Assembly (NCBI GenBank): GCA_934271365.1
Contig: CAKQRI010000002.1
Span: forward strand, 62,001 to 126,000
Direction of reading: 5' to 3'
Source: an uncultured Spirochaetales bacterium
GTDB lineage: Bacteria > Spirochaetota > Spirochaetia > Sphaerochaetales > Sphaerochaetaceae
Length of the DNA: 64,000 nt
Numbering within the stretch: position 1 is the first letter of the stretch; each line of letters begins with the position of its first letter. Below the pieces are notes generated by a model that saw nothing but the letters and a program-made list of their open reading frames with translations, was not told the origin of the DNA and made no database searches. Made by a program: the position numbers and the translations under genes. Below are positions 52,281 to 61,075 of this stretch, piece after piece.

Positions 52281-52889
52281 ATGGATCAGATTAAGATTGG
52301 GCAGTTTATAGCGAATCAAAGAAAGGAAAACGGCCTTACTCAGGCAGAGCTTGCAGAGAAGCTTGGAATTACCGATAGAGCAGTTTCAAAATGGGAATGT
52401 GGCAGATCTCTTCCAGATGCCTCAATCATGCTAGAGCTCAGCAAGCTGCTTCAGATTACTGTGAATGATCTTTTATCAGGGGAGATAGTATCAATGGAAG
52501 GCTACAATGAAGAAATGGAGAAGAATCTTCTTGATGCTATAAAGGGTAAGGAGAATTCAGATAAACGGCTGCTATCGATAGAAGTGGTATTTGGTGTAGT
52601 CTCAACATCGTTTCTGCTGGTGATGGTTGTTATAGCACTCTTATTTGATATGAATGCAGCCCTGAGGGCCACGCTGATAATACTAGGAGCTCTGGTGTTT
52701 ATTCCTAGCATTCTTCTGGCTGTCAGGATAGAGCAGGTTGCTGGTTATTACGAATGTCAGGAATGCCATTATAGATATGTTCCGGATTATATGAGTGTTA
52801 ATTTTGCACCGCATATGGGCAGATTGCGCCATATGAGATGCCCTAAGTGTGGATTGAAGACATGGCAGAGGAAAGTGCTGTCAAAATAA
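52281..52889 (+). CDS. Xre HTH regulator with two TM helices and a zinc ribbon
   Basis: 202 residues. Residues 5-60: Xre HTH (IGQFIANQRKENGLTQAELAEKLGITDRAVSKWECGRSLPD). Residues ~100-150: two hydrophobic helices. Residues ~155-200: CQECHYRYVP ... CPKCGLKTW, a Cys4 zinc ribbon. This arrangement is common in Firmicutes and suggests a membrane-tethered regulator. It lies next to gene debris, so it may have been acquired. AAAGG lies before the ATG. Confidence 0.85.
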   Translation: MDQIKIGQFIANQRKENGLTQAELAEKLGITDRAVSKWECGRSLPDASIMLELSKLLQITVNDLLSGEIVSMEGYNEEMEKNLLDAIKGKENSDKRLLSIEVVFGVVSTSFLLVMVVIALLFDMNAALRATLIILGALVFIPSILLAVRIEQVAGYYECQECHYRYVPDYMSVNFAPHMGRLRHMRCPKCGLKTWQRKVLSK

Positions 52890-52954
52890 GCAAGTTAAAA
52901 CATTTTGTAATATGTATATAGTCTGCAAAGCAGGATTTAGGCTATATTGATATT

Positions 52955-55057
52955 ATGGAAATCAGAGAAGAGATCAAGGCTTTAACAGAGAAGCTTAAAG
53001 TATATCAGGACACATATTATAAGAAGGGTGAATCCCTTGTCAGCGATCAGGAATATGATAGGCTTTTCGATAAGCTCAAGACTCTTGAAGAGCAGTATCC
53101 AGAGTATGCAGAAGCAGACTCTCCGACACGCAGAGTCGGTAGTGACCTTACTAACGATTTCCCAGAAGTCGTGCATACAATTCCGGTACTCTCTCTTGAT
53201 AAGGCATATTCCAAAGAAGAGGTGCTTTCCTTCTTTGATAAATCAATTGCAAAGGAGGGTGGAGCTCTCTCATTTGCAGCTGAGGAGAAGATAGATGGAA
53301 TATCTATGGTTCTCTATTATGAGGATGGAATCCTTATAAGAGCTGTTACCAGAGGAAATGGCGAAGTCGGAAATGATGTCACTCCTAATATAATGACAAT
53401 CAAGAGTGTGCCTCTGAGCCTTCCCGAACCTCTTACAATTGCTGTTAGAGGCGAAGTCTATCTTCCAAAGAAGGATTTTCTGAGACTCAATGCCCTTGAA
53501 GAGGATGAGAAGAAGAGAGCTGCGAATCCTAGAAATCTTGCAGCAGGCACTGTCAGACGTCAGAAATCGTCAGAAGCTGCAATGGTTCCTCTGAATATGT
53601 TCTGCTACGAAGGCTTCTGGAGTGATAAATCAGAGACTCCGTCTGATCATCTTCACATTCTGAAAAAGCTTAAGGATCTTGGTTTCAGAATCAATCCTGA
53701 TTTTGCTTTCTTTGATTCCACAAAGGAAAAAGCAGAAGAGAAGCTAAAGGCATCAGGCCTAGAAGGGAAAGCGTATGGCTTTGATTCCTTAGAGGAATAC
53801 ATAAAGCTGGAAACTGAAGAGAGACGAAGCCTTGAGTATGAGATAGATGGGCTTGTCTTCAAGATTAATGAGCTTGATGTCAGAGAGGACTTTGGCTACA
53901 CAGAGCACCATCCGAGATGGGCAATTGCTTATAAGTTTGAATCTCCTCAGGCAACTGCTGTCTTAGAGGGAATAACATGCCAGGTCGGAAGAACTGGAAG
54001 GATAACACCAGTTGCTGAGATTACCCCAACTGCTCTTGGAGGCTCTACGATAAGAAGGGCAACTCTGCATAACCAGGAATATATTGAAGAGCTTGAGCTT
54101 GCAGTTGGAGATACCGTCTCGATAACAAAGAGGGGAGATGTCATTCCTGCGGTAGAGGAAGTGCTTGAGAAGAATACTCTAGGAAATACAACTTATAAGA
54201 TGCCGGATAAGTGTCCATGCTGTGGTACAGAACTTGTAAAGGATGGTGCGCATCAGTTCTGTCCTAACTATGATTGTCCTGATCAGGTGAAGGGAAGGAT
54301 TGCCTTCTTTGCATCTAGGGATATGATGGACATTGAGTCTCTTGGACCTAAGACGGTTGATGTTTTATACGATAAAGGACTGCTTAGGAGCATCGAGGAT
54401 ATATACCGTGCAGACTATGACACACTTATCGGAACTCCAGGAATCGGAGAGAAGACAGTCAGTGCGCTTAAGAACGGAATAAAGAAATCATTCTCTCAGC
54501 CATTCAAGACAGTGCTTGCATCTTTGGGAGTAGCAGAGCTTGGGCCTAAGATGGCTGACCTCCTTGTTTCAAATGGATTTGACAATATTGATAAGCTGAT
54601 AAATGCCTCCGCAGAGAATGATTCAGAGTCCTTCACTAAGATAAAGGGTGTTGGAGAGAATACTGCAGAGCTCATCATAAAGGCTTTCTCTGATAAGAGG
54701 CTTCTTGAGACAATTTCTGCACTGTGGTCATTTGGCCTCCATCTGAATTCGGCTCAGGATAGAACAGAGGATGAATACCCTCAGATCTTTAAAGATCAGG
54801 TGTGGTGTGTCACTGGATCCTTCAAGAATTTCAACCCAAGATCCAAAGCTATGGCAGAGGTTGAGAAGAGAGGAGGTCGTACAGTCTCTTCTGTAACAGG
54901 AAAGACAACACACCTGCTAGCAGGAAGCGGAGGCGGCTCAAAGAGAGCTGATGCTGAGAGAATCGGAGCTAAGATTATAACAGAAGAGGAATTCCTTGCA
55001 CTTCTCGGTATGGCACCTGAGATGGAAAAGAGTCCTGAACAGGGAATGCTTTTCTGA
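52955..55057 (+). CDS. ligA: NAD-dependent DNA ligase
   Basis: Seals nicks in replication and repair. 700 residues: Ia domain with YY (residues 21-22), adenylation site EEKIDG with Lys112, RGEVYLPK, OB fold, Cys4 zinc finger CPCCGTEL...FCPNYDCP, helix-hairpin-helix repeats (LIGTPGIGEKTVSAL), and C-terminal BRCT (VWCVTGSFKNFNPRSKAMAEVEKRGGRTVSSV). The ATG lies 6 nt after TATATT (52943-52948); no Shine-Dalgarno and a poor -35. Confidence 0.97.
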   Translation: MEIREEIKALTEKLKVYQDTYYKKGESLVSDQEYDRLFDKLKTLEEQYPEYAEADSPTRRVGSDLTNDFPEVVHTIPVLSLDKAYSKEEVLSFFDKSIAKEGGALSFAAEEKIDGISMVLYYEDGILIRAVTRGNGEVGNDVTPNIMTIKSVPLSLPEPLTIAVRGEVYLPKKDFLRLNALEEDEKKRAANPRNLAAGTVRRQKSSEAAMVPLNMFCYEGFWSDKSETPSDHLHILKKLKDLGFRINPDFAFFDSTKEKAEEKLKASGLEGKAYGFDSLEEYIKLETEERRSLEYEIDGLVFKINELDVREDFGYTEHHPRWAIAYKFESPQATAVLEGITCQVGRTGRITPVAEITPTALGGSTIRRATLHNQEYIEELELAVGDTVSITKRGDVIPAVEEVLEKNTLGNTTYKMPDKCPCCGTELVKDGAHQFCPNYDCPDQVKGRIAFFASRDMMDIESLGPKTVDVLYDKGLLRSIEDIYRADYDTLIGTPGIGEKTVSALKNGIKKSFSQPFKTVLASLGVAELGPKMADLLVSNGFDNIDKLINASAENDSESFTKIKGVGENTAELIIKAFSDKRLLETISALWSFGLHLNSAQDRTEDEYPQIFKDQVWCVTGSFKNFNPRSKAMAEVEKRGGRTVSSVTGKTTHLLAGSGGGSKRADAERIGAKIITEEEFLALLGMAPEMEKSPEQGMLF

Positions 55058-55125
55058 TAAAAAACAGCAGATTGCTTCTTCTAGAAAACCCAATATTTAA
55101 ATATACTGCGCTTAGAGGATATAAA

Positions 55126-56427
55126 ATGAATGAATTAGCTGTTGAACTCAATGATATTCTGAAGACAAGCATTGCTTATTCTTTTCTGTCCGAAAGAGGA
55201 CAGCGAATGTATTTCCCTAAGGGAATAGTCGCACAGGCAGCAGAAGCAGGCGAGAAGGCTGGAAAATATAATGCAACAATCGGCCTTGCCCTTGACCATG
55301 GAGAGCCATTCTGCCTTGAAGATATATATTCTCAGTTTGTACCTGGAGCACTCAAGAAGAGCCAGATCTTTTCATATGCACCAGGTGGAGGCGATAAGGC
55401 TCTTAGAAAGGCATGGAAGGAAGCTATAATCAGAAAGAATCCTACTCTTTCTGGCAAGCTGTTCTCAGAGCCTCTTGTAACTGCAGGGCTGACACATACA
55501 ATCTCTACAGTTGCATCGCTTTTTGTTGATAAGGATGATGAGGTCGTATGTCCAGATCTCTTCTGGGATAATTATCAGCTGATCTTCGAGGATTCTGTAG
55601 GAGCTAAGCTGAAGCTGTTCCGCTTCTATGATGATAAAGGTGGATTTAATGTAGAAGGAATGAAGGATGCTCTTCTTTCTTCAAAAGGCGAAGAAGCACG
55701 CATAATCCTGAATTTCCCGAATAATCCTACTGGATATACTCCTTCTAAGTCTGAAGCTAAGGCTATAGTCAAAGCACTTATTGAAGTCGCTGATAGTGGT
55801 AAGAAGATTCTTGTTCTTACAGATGATGCTTATTTTGGGCTTTTCTTTGAGGATGAGACTGAAAAGGAATCATTATTTGCATATCTTGCAGATGCGCATG
55901 AGAACATATTTGCAATTAAGGGCGATGCAGCAACGAAGGAAGAGATGGTGTGGGGCTTCAGAATAGGCTTCATCTCTTATGCATCAAAGGCATTCACCCC
56001 AGAGGTTATGGATGCTCTTACAAAGAAGACTCTTGGCGCAATAAGATGCTCTGTATCAAGCTGCGACAGGCCGGGGCAGTCTCTGCTCTTGAAAGCTCTT
56101 ACAGAAGGCAAGAGCTATGATGCTGATAAAGAGAGATTATTCAGTATAGTAAGAACTAGATACAATACAATACATAAGGCTATTGAAGCACATAAGGACT
56201 CAAAGGTGCTGAGGCCATATAGCTTCAACAGCGGGTATTTCATGGCATTTGATGTTACTCCGCATAATGCAGAGGAATTAAGAGTTTATCTTCTTGATAA
56301 ATATAATATCGGTGCAATCAATATTCTTGGCTCAACTCTACGCTTGGCATACTGCTCAGTTGAGAATGAGATGCTAGAGGATCTTGTTGATACTGTTTAT
56401 AAGGCAGCTGAGGAGCTATGGAGCTAA
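55126..56427 (+). CDS. PLP-dependent aminotransferase, class I/II
   Basis: 433 residues from ATG 55126, which has GAGG 7 nt upstream (a longer frame from 55072 has none). Fold-type I pattern: FSYAPGGGDKALRKAWKEAI, FPNNPTGYTPSKSEA, LTDDAYFGLFF, and FAIKGDAATKEEMVWGFRIGFI, where Lys of AIKGDAATKE is the likely Schiff-base site, followed by R-G-F. Closest to uncharacterised alanine/aspartate-type enzymes of spirochaetes and Firmicutes. Overlaps the next gene by 10 nt. Confidence 0.85.
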   Translation: MNELAVELNDILKTSIAYSFLSERGQRMYFPKGIVAQAAEAGEKAGKYNATIGLALDHGEPFCLEDIYSQFVPGALKKSQIFSYAPGGGDKALRKAWKEAIIRKNPTLSGKLFSEPLVTAGLTHTISTVASLFVDKDDEVVCPDLFWDNYQLIFEDSVGAKLKLFRFYDDKGGFNVEGMKDALLSSKGEEARIILNFPNNPTGYTPSKSEAKAIVKALIEVADSGKKILVLTDDAYFGLFFEDETEKESLFAYLADAHENIFAIKGDAATKEEMVWGFRIGFISYASKAFTPEVMDALTKKTLGAIRCSVSSCDRPGQSLLLKALTEGKSYDADKERLFSIVRTRYNTIHKAIEAHKDSKVLRPYSFNSGYFMAFDVTPHNAEELRVYLLDKYNIGAINILGSTLRLAYCSVENEMLEDLVDTVYKAAEELWS

Positions 56428-56786
56428 AAGAGAAACTTTATCTAGTCGATGCAGAAGGTGAGAAGTTCATGGGAGCTGGTGTCCTATGGCTACTGGAGGC
56501 TATTGAATCAACCTCTTCGCTTAGAAAAGCAGCATCAGAGATGGGCCTTTCATATTCTAAGGCCTATATGATGATTGATCGGCTGGAGAAGAATCTCGGA
56601 CGTCAGATTGTGATAAGGAGACATGGAGGTGCTGATAGAGTCGGTGCATCCCTTACTCCATTTGCTATTGAATTTATGAAGCTTTTTAAGGAGTTTCAGG
56701 TTAGAATGAAGGCCCATGCCAATGATGAATATCAGGTTTTCATGAAAGGCCTTGAATCTCTTCAGGAGGAAACTGATGGAAAATAA
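56418..56786 (+). CDS. ModE-like winged-helix protein, no molybdate domain
   Basis: 122 residues matching the N-terminal HTH of ModE: LLEAIESTSSLRKAASEMGLSYSKAYMMIDRLEKNLGRQIVIRRHGGADRVGASLTPFAIEF. ModE binds molybdate through TOBE domains, which are absent; such short forms exist and may be regulated otherwise. Overlaps aminotransferase and phosphofructokinase genes. Confidence 0.82.
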   Translation: MELKEKLYLVDAEGEKFMGAGVLWLLEAIESTSSLRKAASEMGLSYSKAYMMIDRLEKNLGRQIVIRRHGGADRVGASLTPFAIEFMKLFKEFQVRMKAHANDEYQVFMKGLESLQEETDGK

Positions 56787-58101
56787 GCAATATGATTTTT
56801 CAATTGAGAGGCTTGGAGAAGCTAAGCTTGCAAGTCCTATAAGGATGTCAAACAGGAGCGGAGATGGCGTTGCTGATTATACAAGCGATGACGATCGCAT
56901 TCTCTATTCAATTGAAACAGAGGTTGTAGATGGCAAGGTTCAGCCTGTTCATTCTGATACTGTAGAACTTGCGGGCCCTCGTGATAAAATCTATTTCAAT
57001 CCATCTCATGTCCATGCTGCAATATGCACATGCGGAGGAATCTGCCCAGGGCTGAATAATGTAATAAGAGCTGTTGTGCGATGCTTATGGTATCGCTATG
57101 GGGTAAGAAGGATTTCTGGAATCCAGTATGGTTATCTTGGCCTTCTTGAGAACTCTCCATGGCCTCTTCTTACGCTTGATCCTGATGTTGTTGATGATAT
57201 TCAGGAGAAGGGTGGCACTATTCTTGGATCAGCAAGAGGTGGCGGAAAGCAGGTAGAGGAAATCGTAGATTCTCTTGAGCGCATGAATATAAACATCCTT
57301 ATTACAATTGGTGGAGATGGAACGCTTCGCGGCGCTTATGACATCGGAGAGGAAATCAAGAGAAGGGGCCTTAAGATTGCAATTGTCGGAGTTCCGAAGA
57401 CAATAGATAATGATCTTTCATTCATAGACTCATCATTTGGATTTGATACAGCAGTTGCATCAGCTGTTCCTTCTGTAAGAGGTGCGCATGTTGAGGCAAA
57501 GAATTCTATCAATGGAATAGGACTTGTAAAGGTAATGGGACGAGAGTCTGGCTTTATTGCTGCTCATACTTCTCTTGCCCAGAGCGATGTTAACTTCTGT
57601 CTTATCCCAGAGTGTCCATTTGACCTTGAAGGTCCTAATGGTCTTCTTGAGAATCTCAAGAGAAGGATTCTCGAGAGAGGGCATGCTGTTATTCTTGTAG
57701 CAGAAGGTGCTGGCCAGGAATTTGCACCTCCAACAGGAGAGACTGATGCTTCTGGGAATATCAAATACCATGACATTGGAATATTCCTCAAAGAGAAGAT
57801 CAAGGCTTATTTCAAAGAACAGGGAATTGAGACAAGCGTAAAGTATATAGATCCTTCTTATATAATACGTTCTACTCCTGCTAACAGCTATGATTCTATA
57901 TACTGCGCACGCCTAGGTGCTCATGCCGTTCATGCTGCAATGGCAGGAAAGACGCAGTGCATTGCATCTAGAGTGAACAACCAGTTTGTTTATCTTCCTA
58001 TTAAGGTTGCTGTTTCAAAACGCTCTCATGTGGATCCTGAGGGATCTCTATGGAGAGATGTTCTTGAGAATACAAGACAGCCTTATAGCATGAAGAACTA
58101 G
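56776..58101 (+). CDS. 6-phosphofructokinase (long type)
   Basis: 441 residues. Phosphorylates fructose 6-phosphate. CGGICPGLNNVIRAVV, ILITIGGDGTLRGA (Gly at the phosphoryl-donor position, 179-183) and VPKTIDNDLSF (Lys207-213) give the Gly/Lys combination found in ATP-dependent long PFKs of trypanosomes and some spirochaetes, as opposed to the Asp/Lys of PPi enzymes; so ATP use is favoured but not proven. AGGAGG precedes ATG 56776. Overlaps the ModE-like gene by 11 nt. Confidence 0.9.
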   Translation: MENKQYDFSIERLGEAKLASPIRMSNRSGDGVADYTSDDDRILYSIETEVVDGKVQPVHSDTVELAGPRDKIYFNPSHVHAAICTCGGICPGLNNVIRAVVRCLWYRYGVRRISGIQYGYLGLLENSPWPLLTLDPDVVDDIQEKGGTILGSARGGGKQVEEIVDSLERMNINILITIGGDGTLRGAYDIGEEIKRRGLKIAIVGVPKTIDNDLSFIDSSFGFDTAVASAVPSVRGAHVEAKNSINGIGLVKVMGRESGFIAAHTSLAQSDVNFCLIPECPFDLEGPNGLLENLKRRILERGHAVILVAEGAGQEFAPPTGETDASGNIKYHDIGIFLKEKIKAYFKEQGIETSVKYIDPSYIIRSTPANSYDSIYCARLGAHAVHAAMAGKTQCIASRVNNQFVYLPIKVAVSKRSHVDPEGSLWRDVLENTRQPYSMKN

Positions 58102-58108
58102 GAGGAAC

Positions 58109-59170
58109 ATGAACGTTACAGTGCCATTCTCATTTTTAGATGAGAGAATCAGGAATATGAATTCTCTTACAGGGATCATTCCTTTAAGAATCCGGGCTGA
58201 TCTGACAGCGCTTTCAAAGACAGAAAAGAAGAATCTGAGAGAATTCGCTAATATCGAGAATGGCATAGCTGAACGTATACTGCTTGTTCCTGATAATATT
58301 ACAATCGGAGCTCTTGAAGGTGTTATAGATAAGAGCTTCGGAATCTTTTCTGATATGTTTGATTCTCAGACTGTATTCACTAAGCGTGATATGGAGAAGC
58401 TTTTTCCTTCTCTTTATTCCCTTATTGAATATTCAGGGCTTATTTTTGAGGATCCATTCGACGCTGCTTTAATTGATTCATATCGCAATCTGCAGCATGA
58501 AAGCGAGATTGGCATAATTCCAGGGCCTTTCTATCCTTCTTTTAGTAAGAGATATCCAGAACTTAAGAATTCCCTCAGCAGATTATATAAGGATGAGATA
58601 GCTGAAGGCGTAATGTACAATGGTGAGAAGACATCCATCAAGGAGATTCCTGCTACAGAAGAGAATATCGAAAGATATCTAGATAGGAAGGAAGAGTCAT
58701 TCATTGTCTCTCTTTCCTTAGATATCCACCTCTTTGAGATTCTTGCACCTTGTGGTGCCAAGACATACAATGCAGAATCATTCAGACGCTATGTAAAGAA
58801 AGCAGAGAATGATGCTAACGCAGCAATTAAGCCACTGGTTCATAGCTTTGACTCTGTGCGCTACAATGATGCTGGAGATGAGGCATTCATATTCCATATT
58901 GATATTCCTAAGGATATTTCATTCATCATAGAGGATGGATACCTATCTATTGAGGACTACATTGATTCTGTTGAGTATGTGTCTAATACATTCTATCCTG
59001 ATTGCATCTATAAAAGCGGATATGATCTATTCGGAAGGAATATAAAAGACTATTACAGCTTCATCATGAGTCTTCATTCAGGTGGAATTCCTTCAATACT
59101 GCAGAACTTCATGTCATATGCAGGCTGGCGAGAACCTTTCTTAGATGTTAAGCGTGTTCTTAGATACTAA
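58109..59170 (+). CDS. Unknown 353-residue protein
   Basis: AGGAGG 3 nt before ATG, 7 nt after the phosphofructokinase stop, so it is co-expressed with it. No signal peptide, no membrane segment; largely polar, acidic and aromatic with SFIVSLSLDIHLFEILAPCGAKTYN and SIEDYIDSVEYVSNTFYPDCIYKSGYDLFGRN. I do not recognise a family and infer no function. Confidence 0.7.
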   Translation: MNVTVPFSFLDERIRNMNSLTGIIPLRIRADLTALSKTEKKNLREFANIENGIAERILLVPDNITIGALEGVIDKSFGIFSDMFDSQTVFTKRDMEKLFPSLYSLIEYSGLIFEDPFDAALIDSYRNLQHESEIGIIPGPFYPSFSKRYPELKNSLSRLYKDEIAEGVMYNGEKTSIKEIPATEENIERYLDRKEESFIVSLSLDIHLFEILAPCGAKTYNAESFRRYVKKAENDANAAIKPLVHSFDSVRYNDAGDEAFIFHIDIPKDISFIIEDGYLSIEDYIDSVEYVSNTFYPDCIYKSGYDLFGRNIKDYYSFIMSLHSGGIPSILQNFMSYAGWREPFLDVKRVLRY

Positions 59171-59239
59171 ATTATCCAGAATTATCTAACATATTTGGCC
59201 ATTGATTAAAACCGCTTTCTCAATTCTCCGAAAACAGCT

Positions 59240-59303
59240 CTCCTGCTTATATAAGCATCTGAATTAGCAGAAAAACGAAATAAAATGAATATATAAGCAG
59301 GAG
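59240..59303 (+). promoter_or_regulatory. Inverted repeat masking the Rpn ribosome site
   Basis: CTCCTGCTTATAT (59240-59252) is the exact reverse complement of ATATAAGCAGGAG (59291-59303), which contains the GCAGGAG ribosome site of the gene at 59315. The left arm also self-pairs as TGCTTATATAAGCA (59244-59257), so two alternative folds compete. Confidence 0.6.
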
Positions 59304-59314
59304 GAGATAATAAT

Positions 59315-60160
59315 ATGGAATGTGAAGAAGATATATTCATGGAAGAGATGAAGGCTCAGCAGAAGTGCCTCTTTGATGATTATCTGTTCACAGTATCAGC
59401 AATGATTCATCCTGCAGTTATAGAGGAAATCGCATCAAGGGTATTCAGCAAAGCTGGGATAGCTGTCAGGCGGATTGAGAAGATAAATGCTCAGAAGAGG
59501 CTATATGCACTTGATGAGAAGGAGATTGTGTTCGACTGCTACGCTGAGACTGATAAGGGCGAGAGAATTGCAATAGAGGTGCAGAATGATGCATCCAGAT
59601 TCAGCTATAAGAGGGAGGGATTCTATGCGGCGAAGCTCAGAGTCCATGAGGAGAGGGGAAGAATCTATGATGAGATGATGCCCGTATATCTTATAATACT
59701 GTACAGGCATAATCCTTATAAGAAGAGAGGATACAGCCTGCCTATATACAGAAAAGGATGCTATATTGAAGATACGGATATAAGATATGATGACGGGATG
59801 CGGGTTCTCAGAGTCAATGGTGACTATATGGAGAAAGGCGATGGTCTTGGTGATCTGATGCGCTCGATGAAAGCTAAAAATGCTGAGGATGCGCCTGTGG
59901 CTGCAATAGCAGAAGCAATCAGCAGGATAAAGGAGATGGATATGGGAAAAAGATATACAATGGAGGATTTCAGAAACCACTATATGGAAAAAGGTAGGGC
60001 TGAAGGAATCAGAGAGGGAATTGCCGAGGGGCTTGCTGCCGGCAAAGCCGCAGGGGAAGCAGCAGGAAAGGCCGAAGCTAAATCAGATATGATAAGCAAT
60101 CTCAGGAAGCTTGGTGTTTCTGAGGATATAATAAATAAAGCTGTATCGGCTACATGCTGA
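59315..60160 (+). CDS. Rpn-family PD-(D/E)XK nuclease/putative transposase
   Basis: 281 residues. Typical of recombination-promoting nucleases (PDDEXK_2): LFDDYLFTVSAMIHP, then VFDCYAETDKGERIAIEVQND, giving D...E-x-Q in place of E-x-K, AAKLRVHEERGRIYDEMMPVYLIILYRHNPY, and the helix-repeat tail GRAEGIREGIAEGLAAGKAAG. Start ATG with AGGAGG, within the inverted repeat described at 59240. Such genes are often repeated and mobile, though no terminal repeats bound this one. Confidence 0.85.
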   Translation: MECEEDIFMEEMKAQQKCLFDDYLFTVSAMIHPAVIEEIASRVFSKAGIAVRRIEKINAQKRLYALDEKEIVFDCYAETDKGERIAIEVQNDASRFSYKREGFYAAKLRVHEERGRIYDEMMPVYLIILYRHNPYKKRGYSLPIYRKGCYIEDTDIRYDDGMRVLRVNGDYMEKGDGLGDLMRSMKAKNAEDAPVAAIAEAISRIKEMDMGKRYTMEDFRNHYMEKGRAEGIREGIAEGLAAGKAAGEAAGKAEAKSDMISNLRKLGVSEDIINKAVSATC

Positions 60161-60184
60161 TTCAAGCTATATTTAATTAAAGAA

Positions 60185-60218
60185 ATGGAGCTGCTCTATA
60201 ATTATGAAACAGCTCCAT
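60185..60218. terminator. Inverted repeat between convergent genes
   Basis: ATGGAGCTG (60185-60193) pairs with CAGCTCCAT (60210-60218); the 16-nt loop is AT-rich. No T-run on the plus strand and only a broken one on the minus strand. Likely a shared terminator for the Rpn and Xre genes. Confidence 0.45.
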
Positions 60219-60232
60219 CTGTAGTTTCAGAT

Positions 60233-60853
60233 CTATGCTATCTCGCTTATAAGCTGGATTCTTCCATCTGAATATCTGATTCTGAATGAATAAAGATTTT
60301 CATGATTATCTATGATTTTCAGGATTGCTCTTTTTGTGAAAGGCAATCTCACTTCAGAGCTACCCTCTGGATATAGCCGCTTCATAATCATGAGATCATC
60401 TTTCAGAAGAATCACGGCAGCAATATAATTCTCTTTAGTCATCTCATGCTCGATTCCAATAAAGAGGTCGCTGTCGCTGATTTCTGCTTTAACTCTGAAA
60501 TCTGGTTTGGATAGCTTCAGCTTCTCTAGCTTCTCTGAGCAGCAGAATGCAGAGATAGAAGAAGTAGATAGCGTGATGTTGCTGCACTTCCTGCAGTAAT
60601 ATATATTCATCTTCTTCATGTTTCCCGGATCTTTTTCATTCTCAGTGAGTTTGCCTTCAAGCAGTTCTTTTGCATTGATAGATAGAATCTCTGAAAGCTT
60701 AGGAATGTATGATATATCGGGAAAGCCTTTCCCTGTCTCCCATTTCGATATTGTCTTTGCCTCTACTCCTAGCTTTTCTGCAAGGTCTTTCTGCTTCATG
60801 TTCTTTGCTGTACGTATTTCTCTTATTATCTTTCCTGTATTTTCACTGTTCAT
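60233..60853 (-). CDS. Xre HTH fused to a desulfoferrodoxin/superoxide-reductase-like domain
   Basis: 206 residues. 1-66: Xre HTH (IIREIRTAKNMKQKDLAEKLGVEAKTISKWETGKGFPD). ~83-115: YYCRKCSN... FCCSEKLEKL, four Cys (87, 90, 104, 105) spaced as in desulforedoxin. ~117-185: IEHEMTKENYIAAVILL... RLYPEGSSEVRLPF, matching the superoxide-reductase core (HPMxxEHYI ... PGDxP), but with only one His (136) and EN for EH, so the catalytic centre is not intact. Likely a redox- or metal-responsive regulator; ATG 60853 follows a -10 by 7 nt, so I chose it over the upstream 60925 start. Confidence 0.75.
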   Translation of the reverse strand: MNSENTGKIIREIRTAKNMKQKDLAEKLGVEAKTISKWETGKGFPDISYIPKLSEILSINAKELLEGKLTENEKDPGNMKKMNIYYCRKCSNITLSTSSISAFCCSEKLEKLKLSKPDFRVKAEISDSDLFIGIEHEMTKENYIAAVILLKDDLMIMKRLYPEGSSEVRLPFTKRAILKIIDNHENLYSFRIRYSDGRIQLISEIA

Positions 60854-60860
60854 ACCAAGA

Positions 60861-60889
60861 AGGTTATTAACTATCTGAAGAGTTATCAA
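60861..60889 (-). promoter_or_regulatory. Promoter of the Xre-SOR gene, leaderless geometry
   Basis: Minus strand TTGATA (60889-60884), 17-bp spacer, TAACCT (60866-60861), 7 nt to the ATG at 60853. No Shine-Dalgarno. Confidence 0.6.
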
Positions 60890-61075
60890 TCCACGCTTTG
60901 TAGAGTGGATAGGTAGCTTTACCAATGAATCGTAAAGCTGAAGATTTCACTGAATAATATATTTCAGATTTTAGGATATGCTTTTAATTCATCTTATCGA
61001 AGAAAGAGATGAGTAGGTGAGATGAAAATAGGGATTGTCTCTATGAGGATTTATTTTGTAGCAAACAGTCTGGAA

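Noticed and set aside
59240..60218. Rpn gene bounded by terminal inverted repeats as a transposon
   Set aside because: The 13-bp inverted repeat lies only on the 5' side, and the 3' hairpin is an unrelated sequence; no target-site duplication seen.
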